Source of the DNA: Magicicada septendecula
Taxonomy: Eukaryota; Arthropoda; Insecta; Hemiptera; Cicadidae
NCBI GenBank assembly: GCA_034769895.1
Contig: CM068369.1
Coordinates: 149,259,574 to 149,323,573 of the forward strand
Length of the DNA stretch: 64,000 bases
Direction of reading: 5' to 3'
Under the pieces are notes generated by a model. It searched no databases. It worked only from the letters and a program-made list of their open reading frames with translations, and had not been told where the DNA came from. A program made the position numbers and the translations under genes. Each line of letters begins with the position of its first letter. Position 1 is the stretch's first letter. Below are positions 8,208 to 16,330 of this stretch, piece by piece.

Positions 8208-8900
8208 TTACAAATTAGTAATATAGATATCAAAATCAAAACGATAACGACCGCCACAATTCATATCACTTTCTTTATCTATAACAAAAAAGCCTTTTTT
8301 GCGTCTTGTCCATGCTTTAGAACAAAGTTCTTTAAACATTTCAAATGTCATATCAGTATTAACATGATCTCTGTATATATGTTTTAAATTTAGTTCGTCT
8401 TGTTGAAAAATAATTATTAAATTCGCGTTATCACGAATCAAGTGTTTTGGGATTCGAACATATGTTTGACATATATAAATAACATTATTATTTTTATGTC
8501 TACATATTGTAAAATGATTTCTTATATTATCTTGTTGTTCACATGCTACATCATCAAATATAATAACTGAATTTTGTTCAGTATCATCAGGATGAATGAC
8601 TTGATCATTTTCTGAAAATTTATAGTATTTTATTGTTGGTATACCTGATAAAACTGTTTCTAAAAATTTGTACTTTGACTGATACAACGATTTTGAAAAA
8701 ACATAAACGTTCTCAAAACATAAACCATTAGGACTGAACAAAAGATTAACCATTAGGTTTGTTTTACCAGTATTACTTGGCCCAATGATAAGAGCCCTGA
8801 CATTATTTGGTAACAACTCGCTATGGACTCTTTCTTTTTTCTCCATAGATTTATCAAAATTACAAATACGTATTTTTTTTGTTTGCTGCACTATTTTCAT
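8208..8900 (-). CDS. FtsK/HerA-like genome-packaging ATPase
   Basis: This 230-residue P-loop ATPase pumps viral DNA into capsids in Polintons and related viruses. Walker A is GPSNTGKTN (residues 40-48), preceded by the ALIIG strand. Walker B is SVIIFDD (112-118), followed by a CRHKNNNVIYICQTY segment with the polar Gln typical of the family, and then IPKHLIRDNANL. Length is normal for the Polinton ATPase. It starts 15 bp after the integrase stop, so the two probably share a transcript. No defects are seen. Confidence 0.88.
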   Translation of the reverse strand: MKIVQQTKKIRICNFDKSMEKKERVHSELLPNNVRALIIGPSNTGKTNLMVNLLFSPNGLCFENVYVFSKSLYQSKYKFLETVLSGIPTIKYYKFSENDQVIHPDDTEQNSVIIFDDVACEQQDNIRNHFTICRHKNNNVIYICQTYVRIPKHLIRDNANLIIIFQQDELNLKHIYRDHVNTDMTFEMFKELCSKAWTRRKKGFFVIDKESDMNCGGRYRFDFDIYITNL

Positions 8901-8915
8901 TATTAAAAAAATAGT

Positions 8916-9839
8916 TCAAATGATTTGGTTTTTATCAATCCAACTGTTATGCGACTTATCGTATCCTAACCACTGAACAAGTAGTTTATTACCTTTACGT
9001 TTTAATATTTTTTCAATTAAAAATATATTGTCGTATTTTGTTTTACTAATTTCTTGTTCGTAAAATCCACCATCTAATACGGTTCCTGTATCATCTTTTA
9101 AAATATATGTTCTAGGTACTGTTTGTTTAATATTATGAATTGTAAATATTTCATTTGTCCAATTTGGTAAATAACCTTTGGTAAAAATTTGTTTGTATTT
9201 ACTAATTCTCACTCTATCCCCAACTTTATATTTCGCAGGTTTCTTATTAACAAATATTCGTTTTTTATTTATTTGTATCAATACCCTTTTCTCATTACTT
9301 ATATTAACATCTTTAGGTTTCATACTTATAGTTCTGTGTACAGTATTATTATATTTTTTCAATAACTGAGGAAGTACTTCGATCCATGTATACTTTCCAC
9401 TTGTAGTAAACCACTTCCACATATGGTTTTTTAAAGTACGATTAAAACGTTCAATGATAGAGGCTTTTTTATCTGAATAAGTCGAATAATGATTTATATT
9501 ATAACGATTAAATAATTGCTGAATCGGTAAATTGTAAAATTCTTTTCCTTTATCAGTTTGCAAATGTTTCATTTTGTTTACATGTAATATAGGCATTAGA
9601 GCTTTTACAATTTCGTGTGAGACTTTTGATTTTAACGGAACTGCAAATGCAAATTTACTAAAACAATTTATCACTGTTAGTATATATTTATAACCTTTAT
9701 TTAACTTTGAAAAAGAAATCATTTCTACAAGGTCAGCTTGATATAAATCGTGAATACCTTTCAGTTCGACATTGCGTGTAGGAAAATTTCTTCTCGCTTG
9801 CTTATGCAATTCATTACTTATCTCCTGTCTGATGCTCAT
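8916..9839 (-). CDS. Retroviral-type integrase with chromodomain
   Basis: 307 residues. The rve catalytic core shows the acidic triad D36 (in YQADLVEM), D96 (in LQTDKGKEF) and E130 (in IIERFNRTLK). A basic C-terminal DNA-binding part contains YKVGDRVRISK, and a chromodomain-like end (about residues 268-305) contains YDNIFLIEKIL, LVQWLGYD and NSWID. This enzyme inserts Polinton DNA into the host chromosome; the chromodomain may direct it to particular chromatin. A 283-bp region of repeats precedes the start and probably drives the late gene block. Confidence 0.9.
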   Translation of the reverse strand: MSIRQEISNELHKQARRNFPTRNVELKGIHDLYQADLVEMISFSKLNKGYKYILTVINCFSKFAFAVPLKSKVSHEIVKALMPILHVNKMKHLQTDKGKEFYNLPIQQLFNRYNINHYSTYSDKKASIIERFNRTLKNHMWKWFTTSGKYTWIEVLPQLLKKYNNTVHRTISMKPKDVNISNEKRVLIQINKKRIFVNKKPAKYKVGDRVRISKYKQIFTKGYLPNWTNEIFTIHNIKQTVPRTYILKDDTGTVLDGGFYEQEISKTKYDNIFLIEKILKRKGNKLLVQWLGYDKSHNSWIDKNQII

Positions 9840-10122
9840 TATTCAAAGTACAATAACAATTAAAATTGTTTAAATCTATAACCTTAGTTATCAGAGGTTA
9901 CTTTGTATCAAAGTACAACAACTAATTAACAACTGTTTACATCTACGACCTTAGTTTATCAGAGGTTACTTTGTAAATACGTCAATATAAATTACTGATA
10001 ACTTTTTATTATCAAATGTTACTTTGTTAAGAATAAACAACATTAATTAACTAAAGGTTATCCTAAGGTTAAACAAATAACTAACAAAAACACATCAACT
10101 CTTTTTTTTATAAATTTTATTT
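9840..10122 (-). promoter_or_regulatory. Repeat-bearing regulatory gap upstream of integrase
   Basis: No ORF is present. A unit of about 67 bp ending in CCTTAG(T)TTATCAGAGGTTACTTTGTA occurs at about 9842-9908 and 9908-9975, with a decayed third copy near 9990-10030 (TATCAAATGTTACTTTGTT). The junction at about 9899-9915 contains a palindrome, TACTTTG-TAT-CAAAGTA. Position directly before the integrase-capsid block suggests a promoter or enhancer; an origin of replication is another possibility. Confidence 0.5.
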
Positions 10123-10380
10123 TCACTTTAATATATTAACAAAATTAGCAACACACTTTTTTGATCTGATATAGTCTTCATATTTATAAGATATATAACG
10201 CACAGTTTTACATGTCGGATACAAAAGTTTGTGCATAAATTGAATATGCGTAATAGTATTAAAACATTTCGTTTTAAAACCACATTTAGAACAAACAATA
10301 TTATCCGAATCATCAACAAATCTTTGATTTTTAAAAAAGTCTTCAATACACTTTCCACTTTTGTCACTCAATGAAGCCAT
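10123..10380 (-). CDS. Divergent single-BIR protein (IAP-like, 85 residues)
   Basis: One BIR-like zinc module with ligands C30, C33, H50 and C57, which reproduces the C-x2-C-x16-H-x6-C spacing of baculovirus IAP repeats. The usual Trp and the D-x-P between the ligands are missing, so this is a diverged repeat. It closely matches the first repeat of the upstream gene (shared HIQFMHKL block). The ATG lies 17 bp inside the upstream frame, a translational-coupling or bicistronic arrangement. There is no RING domain, so any ubiquitin-ligase role is unlikely; caspase or adaptor binding is inferred only from family. Confidence 0.65.
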   Translation of the reverse strand: MASLSDKSGKCIEDFFKNQRFVDDSDNIVCSKCGFKTKCFNTITHIQFMHKLLYPTCKTVRYISYKYEDYIRSKKCVANFVNILK

Positions 10381-10900
10381 CTTTTATGACTCTGTGTAAT
10401 TTAACAAGTAAACAATTTGGAGATGCCTTAGCGTGTTCAAACCATGGATCGTCTGTGTCTTGCCAATCGTGAAGTATAACTTTACAGTCTATACACATTA
10501 CATCATCGTCAACACCAGTATACAGAAAACCTGCCGATACTAAATTATCAACTCGTGGTAAACGTTTAGGCCAACAGCAAAATGTTAACTTCATGATTTC
10601 TTCAGTTTCTGATATACATTTTTTCGCATTCATTATATCATCAATATGTAATAATATACTGTATAATGCATAATTATTATATTTATCATATATATAACAT
10701 ACCATTTTACATTCTGAATTAAATAGTTTGTGCATAAATTGAATATGTGAAATAGATAAAGATCCTCTCGTTTTAAATCCACACTCACGACACACAATAC
10801 TGTCTAAATCACCATTAAAAATAAATCCTGCTTCTTCAAAAAAATCTTGCAATAACTTACAGGGGTTCAATTTTTCGCACAACTTCGCCATTTTTGACAT
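10364..10900 (-). CDS. Two-BIR protein (IAP-like, 178 residues)
   Basis: The first ATG is at 10900; the frame extends further upstream only through a TTG. Repeat 1 has ligands C37, C40, H57, C64 and is divergent. Repeat 2 has C136, C139, H156, C163 with the classic LHDWQDTDDPWFEHA core, preceded by the RVDNLVSAGFLYTG strand typical of BIR domains. No RING is present. IAP proteins block caspases or their activation, and many insect viruses use them to keep infected cells alive. It is the first of two overlapping BIR genes and lies between the metalloproteinase module and the integrase promoter region. Confidence 0.75.
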   Translation of the reverse strand: MSKMAKLCEKLNPCKLLQDFFEEAGFIFNGDLDSIVCRECGFKTRGSLSISHIQFMHKLFNSECKMVCYIYDKYNNYALYSILLHIDDIMNAKKCISETEEIMKLTFCCWPKRLPRVDNLVSAGFLYTGVDDDVMCIDCKVILHDWQDTDDPWFEHAKASPNCLLVKLHRVIKDGFIE

Positions 10901-10932
10901 TGCGTCCAACTTGTTGAGCCTCTACTAACTAA

Positions 10933-11199
10933 CTACTTCCAACGGAGAGTTTTGTATTCTTCTTCAAAATCAATATCGATTATTAATTGATTTCGATATT
11001 TTTCTAACCTTTGTAATATATCATCATACAAGCAAATCGCTGGAAATTGTATCTTGATAATTTGTTCATTTTCAATTATAGTAACATTTGCTTCAGAAAA
11101 TTCATTATTTACAAAATAACATATTTCATTAAACGTTGAATCAGTAGATTCTATGCAATATATATACCAATTGAAAGCATGAATATTTCCTTTCTCCAT
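10933..11199 (-). CDS. Unrecognised 88-residue acidic protein
   Basis: The intact frame starts with ATG at 11199 and stops 32 bp before the two-BIR start. The product is mixed, with aromatic residues in the first 30 positions and a C-terminal helix ending in an acidic FEEEY cluster and a basic tail. The C-terminal third resembles sequence at the 3' end of the metalloproteinase gene (D-D-I/V-L...RL/KL...), partly in another frame, suggesting a partial tandem duplication. No family is recognised and no membrane segment is seen. Confidence 0.5.
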   Translation of the reverse strand: MEKGNIHAFNWYIYCIESTDSTFNEICYFVNNEFSEANVTIIENEQIIKIQFPAICLYDDILQRLEKYRNQLIIDIDFEEEYKTLRWK

Positions 11200-11287
11200 G
11201 TTAACAGCTTCACGTATTCTTCACAACTGTACGTTCAAATCATTATGTTCTTAGAAACTGAACTTTTATTCTTCTTCATCAACATTA

Positions 11288-12859
11288 CTATCGACTATTG
11301 TTTGATATCGATTGACCTTTCTTTTGTATTATCAATTGTAATATTAATTCTTTCAATTTATATAGTACATCATCATTTACACTTTTCAATCCAAATATCG
11401 ATAGATTATTTTTTTCTGTTCTAACTAACTCACCCGTAAATTCATTAAAGACATACACAGTATTGTTTTTAAAAAAGTATAAATTACCATCAGAAAATCT
11501 AAATGATGAATCGATTTTAGGCGGAATTCCAGGAAATGTTTCAGATATATAACCCCATGATTTAGTAGTGAACGTACACTCATTGACTTCTCTATAATAA
11601 TTATCATCATGAAATATATAAGTTTTACCTGTATAACTGTTGAATACCGCATGTAAATTATCCGGTTGTATGTTAAATAAAGACTGGATATGTTTCGGAT
11701 AACCATGACTTAATTTAAGACTCGTTAAATCAAACATGAATACCAAAGAATCTATAAACATAACTATCTCACCAGATGGTCGTTGATATACAGCTAAAAT
11801 TTTTGTGAAGTTTTTTGGAAGAAACGTTAACCAATGTTTTATTATTAGCGGTTTGGTATATATTATCTCTGCCGGATTTAATATCCACAACCATTTTTCA
11901 TATAATATATATAATCGTTTATCAGCAATTAAAAATAAATTAATATTTTTAAAATTACAAAGATCGATTTTATTTGTATCTATAGGATGCTCGTCTTCTA
12001 TCTTTGGTACTGAAGAAGATGGTGACATCGGTATGAAAGATGATATAAAAGTGCTTCCTGCCTTACCATATAAATTTTGAATGGCTAAAACATCATCATC
12101 ACCTAACTCGATTTTACCGTTATAATAAGCATACATTACAGAATCTGATACATCTGAATGTGACAAACCTAAAACATGACCGATTTCATGTATTAAAGTT
12201 GCATACAAACTTGTGTGGTCTAGAGGAACAACGTTATCAATCGAATATGACCACTTTTCATCTTCATCAATATGAATTTCTCGCCTTGAATTATTATAAT
12301 CAGGAAAATATGCATGTGCTAATGTTCCACCTTTGCCGTCAAACGTTCTCGTACATTGCCACGATTCTTTTTGCATCATATGTTTCAATCGTTTATTAGA
12401 AATTAAAATATCTGTATTTACTCTATCATGTTTAAAACGTATACCAGACTTTTCCTCCCATACTGCAAAAGCTTGTTTAGTCAATTCTAACACCTCTTGA
12501 TTCGCTAAATAATAATGCCATGTTACTTCAGGTTTGTTCCATTTAAAACTGGATACTCGATAATCAAAAATAATATCACTATTACCGCACCTAGGTTTTA
12601 ACATTAAATTTATAGTTTCATTATTTAGCTTACCATCAGTAGGTAATTTATAGTACTCTTGAAATATAAGTAACGCATTAGTAATATCTGTTTCATTTAC
12701 AGTTTGCAACGAAGATTCATCGTCTGTTTGAAGATAACCATATTCATATAAATATTGCTTAGCTCTATCCACTTCAATCTGTGTTGTATTATCGGCTAAA
12801 GAATTTATTAGTAATATTTGAACAATTACTATATATAATAAATTTTTAACTACCGACAT
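11288..12859 (-). CDS. Secreted matrix metalloproteinase with hemopexin-like C-terminus
   Basis: 523 residues from the ATG at 12859; upstream the frame is open only through a GTG. In order: a hydrophobic signal segment (about residues 7-20), a peptidoglycan-binding-like prodomain ending in the cysteine switch PRCGNSD (89-95; canonical PRCGxPD), a catalytic domain with HEIGHVLGLSH (224-234) holding three zinc ligands and the catalytic Glu, a Met-turn SVMY (241-244), a Ser/Pro linker and a hemopexin-like region with F/Y-rich repeats (about 300-495). Matrix metalloproteinases cut extracellular matrix; granuloviruses carry them and they are thought to help virus leave host tissues. The single-exon, AT-rich frame matches the viral neighbours, so capture from an animal host is inferred. 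Confidence 0.87.
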   Translation of the reverse strand: MSVVKNLLYIVIVQILLINSLADNTTQIEVDRAKQYLYEYGYLQTDDESSLQTVNETDITNALLIFQEYYKLPTDGKLNNETINLMLKPRCGNSDIIFDYRVSSFKWNKPEVTWHYYLANQEVLELTKQAFAVWEEKSGIRFKHDRVNTDILISNKRLKHMMQKESWQCTRTFDGKGGTLAHAYFPDYNNSRREIHIDEDEKWSYSIDNVVPLDHTSLYATLIHEIGHVLGLSHSDVSDSVMYAYYNGKIELGDDDVLAIQNLYGKAGSTFISSFIPMSPSSSVPKIEDEHPIDTNKIDLCNFKNINLFLIADKRLYILYEKWLWILNPAEIIYTKPLIIKHWLTFLPKNFTKILAVYQRPSGEIVMFIDSLVFMFDLTSLKLSHGYPKHIQSLFNIQPDNLHAVFNSYTGKTYIFHDDNYYREVNECTFTTKSWGYISETFPGIPPKIDSSFRFSDGNLYFFKNNTVYVFNEFTGELVRTEKNNLSIFGLKSVNDDVLYKLKELILQLIIQKKGQSISNNSR

Positions 12860-12955
12860 GTTATTAACAAAGATGTTGCTTTCAGAATTCACGTTGGAAC
12901 ACTAATAAATCAACTGCTAACAAGTATTATATATAAATCAATATATTTTTTATTC

Positions 12956-13064
12956 AAAAAAAAAGTATGAATTAGCTAGGGATTGAACAATTGATACTTA
13001 CCTTACATAGAATCTATTATTAGAATAACATAGTTGCACGTTACCGACTAAGCTAATTCATATC
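12956..13064 (-). ncRNA. Candidate RNA polymerase III transcript (tRNA-like or VA-RNA-like)
   Basis: On the minus strand, a 12-bp stem is formed by TATGAATTAGCT (from 13062) and AGCTAATTCATA (ending 12966). It overlaps a perfect A-box, TAGCTTAGTCGG (13055-13044). A B-box-like TGTTCAATCCC follows at 12989-12979, and a run of nine T begins one base after the stem (12964-12956). The order and spacing suit a type 2 Pol III gene of about 107 nt. The T-stem and D-stem do not pair as in a normal tRNA, so a functional tRNA is unlikely. Adenoviruses make Pol III VA RNAs from similar internal promoters. Confidence 0.5.
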
Positions 13065-13700
13065 TTATCTGTATACCATGACAATCGTTACATTTAAATG
13101 TAATATATTAGATGAAGACGACGCTATCTGCACTGTAAAAGGAAAAAAACAGTTTACGTGTCAACGAACTCGGAATGTTTATGTTTACGTTTTTAAATGT
13201 ACAAAGCCGACGTGTATGTTTATGTTTATATTTTTTACTAGGTCAGTGTGTTGTCGAGGTCATGTTTACGACGTTATCACAAGAACGTTTGTTTATGTTT
13301 ACGTTTTTTACGGTCGTGTCAACGAACTCGGAATGTTTACATTTTTACTAGGTCAGCGTGTTGTCGAGGTCATGTTTACGACGTTATCACTAGACAGTTT
13401 GTTTATGTTTACGTTTTTTACTAGGTCAGTGTGTTACGGTCTAGTGACCTCGAGGTCGTGTTTACATTGATTAGAAAAGGTCAACGGGGTAATCTGGTGA
13501 TTACGAAAGGTCAACGGGGTTATCTGCTGATTAATTCGAGGTCAATTGGGGTTATCAGCGATAAGGCGGGGTTAATTGGATTTTAATTGGGGTCATCGCT
13601 GATAAGGCGGGGTTATCGCTGATAAGGTGACCTCTTGACATGACCTCTGACCTTGTCCTAGACCTCTGACCTGTCCCAGAAAGAACATTTATATACTACT
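13065..13700. repeat. Right terminal region: tandem repeats rich in AGGTCA
   Basis: From about 13150 to 13460, units containing GTTTATGTTTACGTTTTT, ACTAGGTCAG and GTCGAGGTCATGTTTACG recur two to three times. From about 13470 to 13640, shorter units (AAGGTCAACGGGGTTATC, CGCTGATAAGGCGGGG) recur. AGGTCA or its complement occurs exactly 13 times between 13240 and 13672. The minus strand at 13700 starts with AGTAGTATAT, similar in style to Polinton ends, and GTTAGT follows as a possible 6-bp target duplication. An open frame at 13078-13470 is repeat-driven and probably not coding. Confidence 0.55.
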
Positions 13701-15519
13701 GTTAGTTACCATTAGTTTTATTAACTCTTATTGTTGTGAGTTTATCCTTGGTGATGAGTAGCTCATGTAGTTTCATGCTTGGCCTTTTAGAAGAAACACT
13801 TGGTTTGTCTCTTTCACTCAATTATTGACATGTGTTAATATTTTGGGTTACTGAAATATTTGGGCTCATATGTCTCGTTACAATATTAACTGGTTGTAGG
13901 CATATAAACTTATACACTGTTGTGAGAATTGTACAAAAGTACCTTTAAGCTAATTTCAAAACACAACATTTCAGAATTAATCACATTTTTTTCACTTTAT
14001 AGGCTATGTCACACCAAAAGAAAATGTACAGGTCACTTTCAACAACAGTTGACAACAGCTGACTGAATATTATCCGATGACAAAATACTAAACAGATGGG
14101 AGATAGTCACACCAACCAACCATTTTGTATATAGTCTTTAAAATGAGATTTTTTTGCTTGTACACGGAAAACCTGGATCACTGTATTAAGATATATATTT
14201 TAGATATGTAGGTCAATTTATTAATTTTGAGCTATTAATTTAGCTAGTGCTAAGCTTTAAAACACAGTTATTTGTATGAAAGAAAAGTACAATTTTGTAG
14301 GCCAAGTAATAAATCCAACTATGATTCTGAAAAATTGTCACGGGTAGGAAAATAAAAATAATAATAATTCACCGATCTGAATGACGTTTTACAGAATTGT
14401 GATAAACATAAAATTACTTTTGATAGTGATCCCATGCTCATCCCAAGTTGAAACTTTCAGAATATGTAGAGGAAAACAATATCTTTCACATATATTTTTT
14501 TGAGAATTTTAAAAATACAGTTTTTCAAAATTCAGTAAATGCAATAATGATGTGTTTATAAAAAATATATATATTTTCAACTAATTATGTTTTATATCAT
14601 ATGAAAGCCCTTTAAAAGAGCTTTCAAATGAACTCGATGTCATTGTTCTAGCTTAATTAGAACACAAGTTGTGAACAAATCAATATTGTTGCGCAAGTCA
14701 AAAATTTTATTTATTTTTTTCATTTTTGAGCACCCATTACTCAGTAACCTTTCGTCAGAAAAATGTGAAAAAATTGATTTGTGTTACTATTTATGAATAC
14801 TACATGCATACTTAATTTCAAATAAATCTAAGAGGGTCAGGTTGTAGCACTTGTTGATTTGACACGGAATATCTCTTAAATGTAACTTGAAGTTTTCATT
14901 TTGTTGTAAACATACCAGTCTAGTTTTTCTATTTATAGTTTATGCTTTTTTTTTTTTTAATAATTTCAACTAATTGAACCCCTAATCAATCCTACACTCC
15001 CTCGCAGAAAAACCTATATTTAGTTCATTTATATTGGCATCTGAGTTTAGTTATGTTTGATGTAATAAATAAAATGTTTATTTCATCAAAGGTGTTTTCA
15101 CTTTTTGTAATTATGTTCTTGTAAATAAATATTCTATGTACTTTATGAATGTAATCTTATAGTTACTGATAAAGTAACAAAGCCCAAATGTCTGTGTGGT
15201 ATTTTTGTTGTAATAATATTTGTCTGATATGTATTATTTTTGCAATGTTTTTATGTATCTTCTATGAAGAAATAATTTGTTCATTATCCTTAATAATTAT
15301 TAATTATTGATACCTTAGAATTGAAACTGTTTTGTATAAATTTTGTAATAAAAATCAATGTACTTGTAAGTCTTTTTTTATCAATAACCTATTGAAAATA
15401 ACACATTCCTTGTGCAATGCAAGTAGGCCTACCAAATACCTACCAAAAATGTATATCCCCAATTTTTGATAGAATATTTGATTTTTGTTGCCATCAGAAT
15501 TTTACTTTGATTTTACTTT
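13701..15519. other. AT-rich flank, no gene seen
   Basis: No protein-coding similarity is seen. A pyrimidine tract followed by TTATAG at about 13989-14003 resembles a 3' splice site, and an AATAAA occurs near 15348, so part of this could be a terminal exon and 3' UTR of a host gene. The evidence is too weak to annotate. Confidence 0.3.
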
Positions 15520-16330
15520 CATGTTCCATAAGGAAATGGAAGTATGGTGATGGCAAAAAAAATCGTGTTAGAGATTTTTGCAGATTCTGATTATACTACC
15601 CTCAAAACATGAAAAAAAGTAATTTATCGAAAAGTGTCTGTGTGTCTGTCTAGATTTTTTATGGCAAACGATAAGAGCCGCAAATTCAAACAGAATCAAA
15701 TAATTTTTTGCATACAGCCCTGAATTGTAGAGTATTCAAGACTTATTGTTTTTTGTGAAGATCGGTTAAGATAAAGGGGTAGTTTACCTGCAATATTTTA
15801 TGTTGTAACAAGAGAAATTTTTTCATGACGAACGATAACTGCCGTAAATTCAAACAGAATCAGATATTTTTTTACATATGTGCCCGAGTTATAGAGGACT
15901 CAAGGCCTATTGATTTTGGTGAAGATCGGTTACGGGGAAAGGGTAGTTTACCTGAAACATTTTTTTGTTGTAACGTAATAGTTTACCTGATAATTTTTTG
16001 TATATATGTACTACGTTATTGACAACAAAGAAGCAGTTTGTTTTTAAAATTCCTTCCCGGCCTGTTTGGCCGTAGACCAATGTTTTCTGCAAAACCAGAC
16101 GTTTCGCCAGTGCCATCGACTTCCATCATCAGTGAAAATCAAGTGCGATAACGTGAGGTGGTATACGTTAGTGCCCACAGTAAGTGGCTGAAGCAGTAAG
16201 TAGAAAGAAGTAGTTTCAATGGAAATATTTCATTTCGAAAATGATTTTAAATATAAATCTTAGAACATGGAAGTCGTGTATGATTCTCCATACCAATATT
16301 TTGTTCTTAAGTGTGCTATTAAGTATTAGG
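15520..16330 (-). repeat. Dispersed repeat, short copy (inverted relative to 37655-39790)
   Basis: The reverse complement matches the element at 37655-39790 from end to end: a CATGGAAGT end segment with TTCGAAATGAAATATTTCC, a hammerhead-like site, a 165-bp satellite and a GGAAATGGAAGTATGGTGATGGC end. Here only two satellite units are present (CAGAATCA anchors near 15692 and 15857). No coding capacity is seen. It is probably a non-autonomous retroelement derivative related to Penelope-like elements, judged from the ribozyme. Confidence 0.7.
16098..16132 (-). ncRNA. Hammerhead-ribozyme-like core in the dispersed repeat
   Basis: On the minus strand, CTGATGA (16132-16126) is followed by a 20-base variable segment and then CGAAACGTC. 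Core bases are intact, but the stem II segment pairs poorly by eye, so activity is uncertain. It is homologous to the site at 37848-37882. Confidence 0.45.

Larger units (their letters stand above)
1..13700. mobile_element. Endogenous Maverick/Polinton (adintovirus-like) element, right-hand part
   Basis: This is a block of closely packed intronless genes encoding integrase, packaging ATPase, adenain-like protease, penton-like and hexon-like capsid proteins and a PLA2 virion protein, the diagnostic set of Polinton-type viruses. The family's protein-primed PolB is absent here and is inferred to lie left of the window. The right limit is set tentatively at 13700, where the minus strand begins with an AGTAGTATAT-type end after about 600 bp of internally repetitive DNA. 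Most reading frames are open, so the copy looks young. The exceptions are the fibre frameshift, the unresolved protease start and a lost catalytic His. Accessory genes (metalloproteinase, BIR proteins) sit at the right-hand side. Confidence 0.88.

Noticed and set aside
12956..13064. A genuine tRNA gene at the Pol III candidate
   Set aside because: A-box and B-box are good, but the T-stem does not pair and acceptor position and A-box are three bases out of register.
13078..13470. 130-codon open frame in the viral terminal region
   Set aside because: Its sequence follows the tandem repeats (repeated YVYVF and FTRSVC words) and it overlaps the terminal repeat region; no protein family is recognisable.
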